Shown one piece after another: positions 1-6,700 of a stretch of DNA of 8,010 nucleotides. The stretch's first letter is position 1, and each line of letters begins with the position of its first letter. The position numbers and the translations under genes were made by a program. Location: contig JANYBU010000255.1 in assembly GCA_025360665.1 (NCBI GenBank), positions 1-8,010 of the forward strand, read 5' to 3'. The notes under the pieces are model-generated. The model was not told the DNA's origin. It saw only the letters and a program-made list of their open reading frames with translations, and searched no databases. This stretch comes from Nitrospira sp. (GTDB lineage: Bacteria > Nitrospirota > Nitrospiria > Nitrospirales > Nitrospiraceae).

Positions 1-141
1 GAGATGGTAATGCCGGGGGACAATGTGAGCGTCACGGGGGAACTGATTAGCCCGATCGCGATGGATCAAGGGTTGCGGTTCGCGGTGCGCGAGGGCGGCA
101 AGACGGTCGGCTCCGGCGTCGTCACCGAAATTCTGGCGTAA
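1..141 (+). CDS. tuf: Elongation factor Tu, C-terminal end (partial, cut by window start)
   Basis: The first 46 codons of frame 1, ending in TAA, are the last part of EF-Tu domain III. The stretch EMVMPGDNVSV, followed by a GELI.PIAM segment and the closing REGGKTVGSGVVTEIL, is the highly conserved EF-Tu C-terminus. EF-Tu is the cytoplasmic GTPase that carries aminoacyl-tRNA to the ribosomal A site; domain III contacts the tRNA T-stem and EF-Ts. The GTPase domain lies upstream of the window. The next gene, rpmG, starts 38 bp after the stop, and the order tuf–rpmG–tRNA-Trp–secE–nusG is common in bacteria. Many bacteria carry a second tuf in the str operon, which cannot be judged from here. Confidence 0.97.
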   Translation, partial: EMVMPGDNVSVTGELISPIAMDQGLRFAVREGGKTVGSGVVTEILA

Positions 142-148
142 ATCTGAC

Positions 149-166
149 TGCTGTCGCATGACAGCA
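149..166 (+). other. Hairpin between tuf and rpmG
   Basis: TGCTGTC (149-155) and GACAGCA (160-166) form a perfect 7 bp stem with a GCAT loop. The stem ends one base before the rpmG ribosome binding site (GGGAG, 168-172). No T-tract follows, so it does not look like an intrinsic terminator. It could be an RNA processing or mRNA-stability element, or could influence access to the ribosome binding site. The structure is seen in the sequence; the function is inference. Confidence 0.4.
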
Positions 167-179
167 TGGGAGTATTGAG

Positions 180-329
180 ATGCGAGAGATCATTGATTTG
201 GCATGCACGATCTGCAAGCAGCGGAACTATTCCACCATGAAGAATAAGAAGAACGATCCGGATCGGTTGGAGCGGAATAAGTTCTGCAAGTTCTGCCGGA
301 AGCACAATGCCCATAAGGAAGTGAAGTAA
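180..329 (+). CDS. rpmG: 50S ribosomal protein L33 (bL33)
   Basis: This 49-residue basic protein has the L33 layout: a short beta-strand start (MREIIDLAC), a central YSTMKNKKN segment followed by DRLE, and the conserved KFC..CRKH end. Two cysteine pairs, C9-x2-C12 and C36-x2-C39, make this the zinc-binding form of L33. L33 sits near the E site of the large subunit. The ATG at 180 is preceded by GGGAG (168-172) at a 7-base spacing, and the length is normal for the family. The gene lies between tuf and tRNA-Trp, its usual place in this cluster. It is too short for many gene callers, but the motif match is clear. Confidence 0.96.
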   Translation: MREIIDLACTICKQRNYSTMKNKKNDPDRLERNKFCKFCRKHNAHKEVK

Positions 330-368
330 GCTGGGCTGCAGGCGAAATGGCTAGATTGCCGCCGTCGT

Positions 369-443
369 AGGGGCATGGTGTCAATGGTAGCACATCGGTC
401 TCCAAAACCGAGAGTCTAGGTTCAAATCCTAGTGCCCCTGCCA
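369..443 (+). tRNA. trnW: tRNA-Trp (anticodon CCA)
   Basis: A full cloverleaf can be drawn. The acceptor stem AGGGGCA (369-375) pairs perfectly with TGCCCCT (433-439). The D arm is 378-393 with the GGTAG-type loop. The anticodon stem TCGGT (395-399) pairs with ACCGA (407-411), and the loop CTCCAAA (400-406) puts the anticodon CCA at 402-404. The T stem CTAGG (416-420) pairs with CCTAG (428-432) around TTCAAAT. The discriminator base is G440, as in bacterial tRNA-Trp, and the 3' CCA (441-443) is encoded. It sits between rpmG and secE in the same direction, with no visible promoter or terminator of its own, so it is probably cut from the polycistronic transcript. It reads UGG codons. Confidence 0.97.
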
Positions 444-569
444 AGCACTGCGTAGTGGCTGGGGCAGGCTCAAGACCGGCGGTTGAAGTAAGAGCAGGTC
501 GGTAGCAGAGCGGGGACGTAGGACGTGGTGAGTGAGATGGCGCGTGTTCTCTCTATAAAAAGCGAAGGT

Positions 570-573
570 GAGG
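570..573 (+). promoter_or_regulatory. Ribosome binding site that decides the secE start
   Basis: GAGG at 570-573, inside a purine-rich run from 564, lies 5 bases before the ATG at 579. Upstream in-frame starts (GTG 525, ATG 537) have poorer spacing and would add a tail not typical of short SecE proteins. Confidence 0.5.
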
Positions 574-578
574 TGCGC

Positions 579-773
579 ATGTTTAAGAAGTTTACGGATT
601 CTATTCGAGAGTTCTTCAATGATGTGCGCGGGGAGTTGAAGAAAGTGTCGTTTCCGACTCGGGCCGAAACGATCGGCTCCACGACGGTGGTCATTGTTTT
701 TTGCATCATCATGTCCCTGTATCTGTCGTTCGTCGACTCGGTTCTCGTATGGGCGGTGAGCAAGATTCTGTGA
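579..773 (+). CDS. secE: Preprotein translocase subunit SecE
   Basis: SecE is a small inner-membrane subunit of the SecYEG channel; it clamps SecY and is essential for protein export. The 64-residue product is the single-span form found in most bacteria, unlike the three-span protein of E. coli. An amphipathic N-terminal helix (residues 1-18) leads to the family motif ELKKVSFPTRAET (19-31), followed by one hydrophobic membrane segment at about 34-60. I chose ATG 579 because the protein then begins as short SecE proteins usually do and has GAGG five bases upstream. The frame is open to GTG 525, which would add 18 residues (ATG 537 adds 14), so a longer product is possible but less likely. The gene lies between tRNA-Trp and nusG, its standard position. 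The 135 bp between the tRNA and this start show no convincing promoter. Confidence 0.9.
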   Translation: MFKKFTDSIREFFNDVRGELKKVSFPTRAETIGSTTVVIVFCIIMSLYLSFVDSVLVWAVSKIL

Positions 774-837
774 GTCGGGTATCGGAAGTGAGAGCCGCCG
801 CATGGCACATAGTCAACCAATGATCCGAGGGTAGGGC

Positions 838-1374
838 ATGGCAAAGAATTGGTACGTCATTCATACCTACGCAGGCTTTGAGGGGCGAGTGAAGACCAGC
901 TTGCTCGAACGGGCCAATCAAATGGGATTGGTCGAAAAGCTGGGACAGGTACTCGTGCCGACGGAGGATGTGATTGAGATCAAGGATGGCAAGCGCCGAA
1001 CGTCTCGACGGAAGTTTTTCCCCGGGTATGTGATTGTGGAGTTAGAGTCCCCGCTCATCGATGAAACCTTGCAGATGATCAAGGAGACGCCGAAGGTGAC
1101 AGGATTTGTTGGCGCTGGTGCGCAGCCGACACCCTTGTCGATGGACGAGGTAGAGTCGCTATTGAAGCAGGTTGATGCGGGAGCATCCGGGCCACGCGAG
1201 CAGGTCAAATTTATCAAGACGGATAATGTGCGGATTATTGATGGTCCGTTTCTCGGATTTAATGGTGTGGTGGACGAGGTGGATCAGGACCATGGGCGGC
1301 TTAAAGTCCTGGTCAGCATTTTTGGGCGCTCCACTCCTGTGGAGCTTGGCTTTTTGCAAGTTGAGCGGATTTAA
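838..1374 (+). CDS. nusG: Transcription termination/antitermination factor NusG
   Basis: NusG binds the clamp region of RNA polymerase through its N-terminal NGN domain. Its C-terminal KOW domain contacts ribosomal protein S10 or Rho, which links transcription to translation or termination. The 178-residue protein has both parts. The NGN domain covers about residues 3-112, with the opening KNWYVIHTYAGFE (3-15) and the conserved FFPGYV (60-65). The KOW domain covers about 122-178, with VRIIDGPFLGFNGVV (131-145) and the typical FGR.TPVEL segment near the end. ATG 838 follows GAGG (827-830) by 7 bases. An in-frame ATG at 802 is separated from it by a stop, so the start is firm. Length is close to the E. 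coli protein (181 residues). secE lies 64 bp upstream and rplK 37 bp downstream. Confidence 0.97.
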   Translation: MAKNWYVIHTYAGFEGRVKTSLLERANQMGLVEKLGQVLVPTEDVIEIKDGKRRTSRRKFFPGYVIVELESPLIDETLQMIKETPKVTGFVGAGAQPTPLSMDEVESLLKQVDAGASGPREQVKFIKTDNVRIIDGPFLGFNGVVDEVDQDHGRLKVLVSIFGRSTPVELGFLQVERI

Positions 1375-1411
1375 CCTCCGAAATGGTCGAACACGCGTAG
1401 GAGTGTAGGAC

Positions 1412-1837
1412 ATGGCCAAGGAAGTATCGGCACAGATTAAGTTGCAGATTCCGGCTGGGAAAGCGAACCCTGCTCCCCCGGTCGGACCGTCGCTGGGTCA
1501 GCACGGCGTCAACATCATGGAATTTTGCAAGCAGTTCAACGCGAAAACGCAAAAAGAGGGCGATAGCATTATCCCGGTGGTCATCACGGTCTACAAGGAC
1601 CGGTCGTTTACCTTTGTGATGAAAACTCCGCCGGCATCCGACCTCTTGAAGAAGGCGGCTGGAGTCATAAAAGGATCCGGCGTTCCCCAGAAGGATAAGG
1701 TCGGGAAGATCACGAAGGCGCAATTGCGCGAAATCGCGCAAAAGAAAATGACGGATCTCAATGCCGTCGATCTGGAGGGGGCGATCAAGATCATTGAAGG
1801 GACGGCACGCAGTATGGGAGTCGTGGTTCAGGGGTAA
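1412..1837 (+). CDS. rplK: 50S ribosomal protein L11 (uL11)
   Basis: L11 binds the GTPase-associated region of 23S rRNA at the base of the L10–L12 stalk and takes part in factor-dependent GTP hydrolysis and the stringent response. The 141-residue protein has the usual length. The N-terminal domain (about 1-70) carries the conserved proline-rich segment GKANPAPPVGPSLGQHGVN (16-34), which is the thiostrepton-binding side of L11. The C-terminal rRNA-binding domain (about 72-141) has the conserved KTPPAS segment and the family signature near its end (the LNAVDLEGA and GTARSMG segments). ATG 1412 is preceded by AGGAG (1399-1403) at 8 bases. The gene follows nusG by 37 bp and precedes rplA. Confidence 0.98.
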   Translation: MAKEVSAQIKLQIPAGKANPAPPVGPSLGQHGVNIMEFCKQFNAKTQKEGDSIIPVVITVYKDRSFTFVMKTPPASDLLKKAAGVIKGSGVPQKDKVGKITKAQLREIAQKKMTDLNAVDLEGAIKIIEGTARSMGVVVQG

Positions 1838-1968
1838 TCGCGGCGGACTGGATGGTTGTCTGTGCTCGCACAACGGCGACGATTAAATATGGGTCGTTCG
1901 ATTTGCGCAATTGAGGCCCGCCCGTCCCCGTTTTCCGTGCCGAGAGTTGAGGAAAGAGAGGGAAAGCA
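1838..1968 (+). other. rplK–rplA intergenic region with no assigned function
   Basis: At 131 bp this is the largest gap between the protein genes from nusG onward. It has no coding signal. It holds an AT-richer patch (1882-1890), a perfect 8-base palindrome TTGCGCAA (1903-1910), and a purine-rich ribosome binding site (GAGGG, 1958-1962) for rplA. A TGTG/CACA mini-hairpin around 1861-1872 is weak. No convincing -35/-10 pair or T-tract terminator is visible. A secondary promoter or an L1-binding autoregulatory site would be plausible here, but neither can be shown. Confidence 0.35.
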
Positions 1969-2661
1969 ATGGGAAAGAAAATGAGAGCAGTAGTTGAAAA
2001 GCTTGAGCCTCGAGCCTATGCCTTGCGTGAGGCGGTCGATGCGGTGAAGCGGTCGGCCTATACCAAGTTCGATGAATCCGTCGATCTGGCGATTCGATTG
2101 GGGGTCGATCCGAAGCGGGCTGACCAAATGGTGCGTGGCACGACTTCGCTGCCGCATGGCACGGGGAAGAAAGTTCGCGTGTTGGTCTTTGCCAGGGGAG
2201 AGAAGGAGCAGGAGGCGCGGCAAGCCGGCGCTGATTATGTCGGGTCCGATGACCTGATGGAGAAGATCAAGGGCGGATGGATGGATTTTGATTGCGCCAT
2301 CTCGACGCCGGATCTCATGGCGGCCGTCGGGAAGCTTGGAAAGGCGCTGGGGCCCCGAGGGCTCATGCCTAATCCAAAGAGCGGGACCGTCACCTTTGAT
2401 GTCGGCAAGGCCGTATCAGACATTAGAAAAGGCCGTGTGGAGTATAAGGTCGAAAAAGCCGGGATCGTTCAGGTGCCTGTCGGAAAGGTGTCGTTTAAGC
2501 CTGAGCAGCTCTATGACAATGCGGCGGCGGTTCTTGAGGCGGTAATCAAGGCAAAGCCCGCCTCATGTAAAGGACGCTATCTGATGAGCGCGACTATTTC
2601 GAGCACGATGGGGCCTGGCGTGAAGCTCGATGCCATCGCGCTAGCCAAGGAATGGAGTTAG
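1969..2661 (+). CDS. rplA: 50S ribosomal protein L1 (uL1)
   Basis: L1 forms the mobile stalk at the ribosomal E site, helps release deacylated tRNA, and in many bacteria represses its own operon by binding mRNA. The 230-residue product matches the family (E. coli 234). Clear landmarks are the KFDESVDLAIRLGVDP and RGTTSLPHGTGK segments in domain I, and the L1 signature in domain II containing GKLGKALGPRGLMPNPK and GTVT. The C-terminal half has the usual VEYKVEKAGIV and KGRY segments. ATG 1969 has GAGGG (1958-1962) 6 bases upstream. An ATG at 1981 is possible but would shorten the conserved N-terminus. The stop (2659-2661) lies only 36 bp before rplJ. Confidence 0.97.
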   Translation: MGKKMRAVVEKLEPRAYALREAVDAVKRSAYTKFDESVDLAIRLGVDPKRADQMVRGTTSLPHGTGKKVRVLVFARGEKEQEARQAGADYVGSDDLMEKIKGGWMDFDCAISTPDLMAAVGKLGKALGPRGLMPNPKSGTVTFDVGKAVSDIRKGRVEYKVEKAGIVQVPVGKVSFKPEQLYDNAAAVLEAVIKAKPASCKGRYLMSATISSTMGPGVKLDAIALAKEWS

Positions 2662-2697
2662 TCGGGGTGCTCCGCGCGGAAGGGGAAGGGTTCGACT

Positions 2698-3627
2698 ATG
2701 AATAAGGACGAGAAAACAACAGCGGTTGCGGAGTTGATGGAGACATTTGGTCGCGCACGGCTTGCCATTGTCACCGAAAGTGCCGGGCTCTCCGTCAATC
2801 AGGTCACGGAACTTCGCAAGCAATTGCGTGGTGCCAAAGCCGAATACATGATCGTCAAGAATACGTTGGCTGTCCGTGCTGCGGGAGGCACGATCCTTTC
2901 CGGGGTGACGACCTACCTAAAGGGACCAACGGGCTTGGTGATCGGCTATGACGATCCGGTGCTTCCGGCCAAGATCCTTCGGGATTTTATTCTGGCGGAG
3001 AAGCGCGAACAGAAGATAAAAATCACCATCGGTGTCTTGGAGGGCAAGGTGGTACAGCCAGCTGAATTGGCGGCTGTTGCGAAGTTGCCGAAGAAGGAAG
3101 TCCTCATTGCGATGTTGTTGTCGGCCATGCAGGTGCCGGCGCGTGGCCTTGTGTATACGCTCAGTGCAGTCTTGTCGAAATTTGTGAGAGTCATTGCAGC
3201 CATTCAGGACAAACGAAAAGGAGAAGGGGATATGTCAACGACAACGGCAAAATTGTCACAGGAAGAATTGATCAAGGCCATCGAGACAATGAGTGTGCTC
3301 GACTTGGCGGAACTCGTGAAGGGGTTGGAGACTCGATTCGGCGTCACTGCGGCCGCACCGGTCGCCGCCGCTCCTGCTGCAGGTGGTGGTGCCGCAGCGG
3401 CAATCGAGGAGAAGACGGCGTTCGATGTCGTTCTCGTGTCTGCTCCGGCGGACAAGAAGATCCAAGTCATTAAGGTCGTCCGCGAACTCACCAGCCTCGG
3501 TTTAAAGGAGGCGAAAGATCTAGTCGAAGGCGCGCCGAAGCCCGTGAAGACTGGTGTCACGAAGGAAGAATGCGACACTATGAAGAAGAAGCTCGAAGAG
3601 AGCGGAGCCAAGGTCGAGATCAAGTAG
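2698..3627 (+). CDS. rplJ: 50S ribosomal protein L10, reading in frame into L7/L12 (L10–L12 fusion frame)
   Basis: L10 anchors L12 dimers to the ribosome and forms the base of the stalk that recruits translational GTPases. Residues 1-178 are L10: the rRNA-binding globular domain includes AEYMIVKNTLAVRAA (48-62), and a long C-terminal helix (about 132-175) ends in AAIQDKRKGEGD. L10 should stop here, but there is no stop codon. The frame continues through the L12 start Met (residue 179, base 3232) and the whole of L12 (179-309) to TAG at 3625-3627. The other two frames are also open across the linker (3187-3231), so a single indel would not give a clean L10 end. ATG 2698 has AAGGG (2686-2690) 7 bases upstream. 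The frame may be a true 309-residue fusion, or a stop codon may have been lost through a base error. The L10 assignment is firm; production of the fusion is not. Confidence 0.9.
   Translation: MNKDEKTTAVAELMETFGRARLAIVTESAGLSVNQVTELRKQLRGAKAEYMIVKNTLAVRAAGGTILSGVTTYLKGPTGLVIGYDDPVLPAKILRDFILAEKREQKIKITIGVLEGKVVQPAELAAVAKLPKKEVLIAMLLSAMQVPARGLVYTLSAVLSKFVRVIAAIQDKRKGEGDMSTTTAKLSQEELIKAIETMSVLDLAELVKGLETRFGVTAAAPVAAAPAAGGGAAAAIEEKTAFDVVLVSAPADKKIQVIKVVRELTSLGLKEAKDLVEGAPKPVKTGVTKEECDTMKKKLEESGAKVEIK
3217..3223 (+). promoter_or_regulatory. Internal ribosome binding site for rplL, inside the L10 tail
   Basis: AAAGGAG at 3217-3223 lies 8 bases before the L12 ATG (3232). It is among the strongest Shine-Dalgarno matches in the window and sits within L10 codons that encode RKGEGD. 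It should allow L12 to be started separately from the fused frame. Confidence 0.8.
3232..3627 (+). CDS. rplL: 50S ribosomal protein L7/L12 (bL12), internal start in the L10 frame
   Basis: L7/L12 is the multi-copy stalk protein that binds EF-Tu, EF-G and other GTPases. The 131-residue product from ATG 3232 has all three parts. The dimerising, L10-binding N-terminal domain covers about 1-37 (KLSQEELIKAIETMSVLDLA, 7-26). An Ala/Gly/Pro-rich flexible hinge covers about 38-57. The globular factor-binding domain covers about 58-131 (KTAFDVVLVSA, then LGLKEAKDLVEGAPKPVK and a closing GAKVEIK). The start is the family's normal one and has AAAGGAG at an 8-base spacing. L12 is needed in several copies per L10, so independent translation from this site is expected. 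The unusual point is that the upstream L10 frame is continuous with this one. Confidence 0.96.
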   Translation: MSTTTAKLSQEELIKAIETMSVLDLAELVKGLETRFGVTAAAPVAAAPAAGGGAAAAIEEKTAFDVVLVSAPADKKIQVIKVVRELTSLGLKEAKDLVEGAPKPVKTGVTKEECDTMKKKLEESGAKVEIK

Positions 3628-3656
3628 CCTCGATTTGATCAGCCTTTAGTGTCTGT

Positions 3657-3681
3657 GGGTGCCTGCCATGTGTGGGTACCC
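3657..3681 (+). other. Possible hairpin in the rplL–rpoB gap
   Basis: GGGTGCC (3657-3663) can pair with GGTACCC (3675-3681) over 7 bp, one pair being G·T, around an 11-base loop. No T-tract follows. In E. coli the equivalent gap holds an attenuator and an RNase III site. A similar role here is only a guess, as the stem is modest. Confidence 0.25.
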
Positions 3682-3700
3682 AAGCCTAACCATTTGTAGT

Positions 3701-3705
3701 GGAGG
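3701..3705 (+). promoter_or_regulatory. Ribosome binding site that sets the rpoB start
   Basis: GGAGG at 3701-3705 is 8 bases before ATG 3714. The frame could also begin at GTG 3699, but that codon overlaps this site and has no Shine-Dalgarno sequence of its own. Confidence 0.75.
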
Positions 3706-3713
3706 ACTGGGGA

Positions 3714-6700
3714 ATGTCCGAAACGACTCTACCAGAGTTCGTCGAGCGGAAAGACTACTCTCGTATTCATAGTAGCATCGAAATTCCGGATCTTATTGAA
3801 ATTCAGAAGCGCTCCTATGAAGAATTTCTTCAGCGCGAGGTCGAGCCGGAGCGTCGCAAAGATCATGGGCTCCAGGCAGCCCTGGCGAGTGTGTTTCCGA
3901 TTCCAGATTACAACAATACGGCCGTATTGGAGTTTACGAGCTACACGCTCGGCACCCCTAAGTATGATGAACGGGAATGCCTTGAACAGGGGATGACCTA
4001 TGCCGTTCCGCTGAAACTCCGGGTACGCCTCGTTGTGTTTGACAAGGAAGACAAGGGCTCTAAGAAAAAGGTACTCGACGTTCGAGAGCAAGAAGTATAC
4101 GTCGGCGAGCTGCCGCTCATGACGGAGCGGGGAACCTTCATTGTCAACGGCACGGAACGTGTGGTGGTGAGCCAGTTGCATCGGTCTCCCGGTGCGTCCT
4201 TCACGCACGATAAGGGCCGAACTCACTCCAGCGGCAAGGTGTTGTATTCTGCCAGGATCATTCCCTATCGCGGATCGTGGCTCGACTTCGAGTTCGATGC
4301 GCGCGACATCCTCTATGTGCGTATTGACCGTCGGCGGAAAATGCCAACGACTATTCTGTTGAAGGCCTTCGGCTTTTCGAGCGACGATTTGCTCAAGATG
4401 TATTATCCGGTTGAAGAAATTCGGGTCGTCAAGGGCAAGATGCTGCGAAAGCTCGACCCTGAGATCCATCAGGGTCTGCGCTGCTCGGCGGAAGTCCTTG
4501 AAAAGGGCGGTAAGGAGCCCCTGGTAAAGGAAGGCGCCAAGCTGACGAAGGGGCTCATCGCGAAGCTCAAGACGGCCGGTGTGAAAGAAATCCCGCTTGC
4601 GCCGAACGAGTTGATCGGTCGTGCAGTCCTGACCGAACTGGTGGATTCAAAGAAGAACAAGATCGCCGAGAAGAATCAGCGGCTCACTGCTGAGATCGTC
4701 GAAGCGCTGCTCGAGAGCGACATCGAGGAATTCAAGGCGATCTATTTTGATACGGTCACGTCTACGCCAGTGATTATGGACACGCTGGAGATGGATAAGA
4801 CCACCTCGAAAGAGGAGGCGATGGTCGAGATCTATCGTCGCTTACGGCCGGGAGAAACACCCTCAGTCGACACGGCGCGCGCGCTCTTCGACAATCTGTT
4901 CTCGAACTCCAAGCGGTACGATCTCTCGCCTGTCGGGCGCCTGAAGTTGAACAAGAAGCTGGGCCTCGATCTGCCGTTGGAGCAGCGGACATTGACGGCG
5001 CAGGACATGGTCGAGGTGATCCGCTATCTCGTGAACTTGAAGCTGGGCAAGGGCGAAATCGATGACATTGACCACTTGGGTAACCGTCGCGTCCGTTCGG
5101 TTGGCGAGTTATTGGAGAATCAATTCCGGCTCGGGCTGGTCCGCATGGAGCGCAGTATCAAGGAGCGGATGAACCTGCTGGATATGGAAACGGTGCTGCC
5201 GCACGATTTGATCAATGCGAAGCCCGTCGTCGCCGCAGTGAAAGAGTTCTTCAGCAGCAGCCAGTTGTCTCAGTTCATGGACCAAACGAATCCGCTCGCA
5301 GAAATTACACACAAGCGGCGGCTTTCCGCGCTCGGTCCCGGCGGGTTGACCAGGGAGCGGGCGGGGTTCGAAGTTCGCGACGTCCATCCTTCGCACTATA
5401 GCCGTATTTGTCCGATCGAAACACCGGAAGGCCCGAACATCGGGTTAATCACGTCACTGGCGACGTATGCGCGCATCAATAAGTTCGGGTTTATTGAAGC
5501 GCCCTATCGCAAAGTGGTGAAGGGGCGAGTTACCGACGAGATCGAGTTTCTTTCCGCGATCGAAGGGGACAAGTACATCATCGCACAGGCAAATTCAAAA
5601 GTGGATGCCTCTGGTCGCCTGGTGTCAGAAACCATCTCGGCGCGCGCTGCCGGAGATTTCGTGACAGCCACCTCAGACAAGATCGAATACATGGACGTGT
5701 CGCCGAAACAGGTGGTGAGCGTGGCCACGGCCTTGGTGCCGTTCTTGGAGCACGACGACGCCAACCGTGCCTTGATGGGATCGAACATGCAGCGTCAGGC
5801 GGTGCCGCTGCTCAAGTCGGAGGCTCCGTTAGTCGGCACGGGAATGGAAACCGTGGTCGCGCGTGACTCGGGATATGTCGTGCAGGCCCGGCGTGCCGGT
5901 GTCGTGGAAAGCGTGGATGCCACGAGGATTGTCGTGCGCGCCGATTCGAAAGAAGGTCGGAAAAGAAACGATGCCGGCTTGGACGTGTACGATTTGATCA
6001 AGTTCCAGCGATCGAATCAGAGCACGACCATCACACAGACGCCAGTGGTGCGGCTTGGGCAGCCGGTGAAAGTTGGACAGGTCTTGGCTGATGGCCCTGC
6101 CATTGATCACGGGGAACTGGCATTAGGTAAGAATATTCTCGTTGCCTTCATGCCCTGGGGTGGGTACAACTTCGAAGACGCCATTCTGTTGAGTGAAAAA
6201 TTGGTGCGGGAGGATGCGTTTACCTCGATTCACATTGAGGAATTTGAGGTGGAGGCCCGCGATACCAAGTTGGGGAAAGAGGACATTACTCGCGACATTC
6301 CGAACGTCGGAGAAGAAGCGCTTCGTGATCTCGACGAGAGCGGGATCATCCGTATCGGAGCTGAGGTGAAGCCTGGAAATATTCTGGTTGGGAAGGTGAC
6401 GCCAAAAGGCGAGACTCAGCTGACGCCGGAAGAAAAGCTGCTACGGGCCATCTTCGGTGAAAAAGCAGGCGATGTGAAGGATACGTCGTTAACGGTGCCG
6501 CCGGGCGTCGAGGGCATCGTCGTCGATGTGAAAATCTTTTCGCGCAAGGGGCTCGATAAGGACGAGCGGTCTAAGAGTATCGAAAGCGAAGACGCGATGA
6601 AGCTCCAGCGTGATCACCACGAGGAGCTCCGTATCATCGATGAAGAAAAAACGAAGAAGATCAGAAAGCTGCTGCTTGGGAAGGTGGTCGGTCGTGACTT

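Noticed and set aside
554..559. TATAAA as a -10 promoter element before secE
   Set aside because: No -35-like hexamer is found at a suitable distance upstream, and it lies only 19 bases before the secE start.
525..578. Upstream GTG (525) or ATG (537) start for secE
   Set aside because: They would add 14-18 residues not typical of short SecE, and their ribosome-site spacing is poorer than for ATG 579. The alternative is not fully excluded.
190..844. Several minus-strand open frames across rpmG, tRNA-Trp and secE
   Set aside because: They cross a well-formed tRNA and two recognised genes on the other strand, and have no motif or convincing ribosome site.
1313..1873. 186-codon minus-strand open frame covering rplK
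   Set aside because: It is antisense to the end of nusG and all of rplK, has no family resemblance, and reads as a shadow of the sense codons.
1856..1890. TTGTCT with TTAAAT as a promoter before rplA
   Set aside because: The spacing is about 21 bases and both hexamers are poor, so it cannot be called.
3699..3713. GTG 3699 as the rpoB start
   Set aside because: It overlaps the GGAGG that serves ATG 3714 and would add five residues without family support.
3729..4469. 246-codon open frame on the minus strand inside rpoB
   Set aside because: It lies entirely antisense to the strongly conserved N-terminal part of rpoB, shows no recognisable motif, and is expected from the codon bias of the sense gene.
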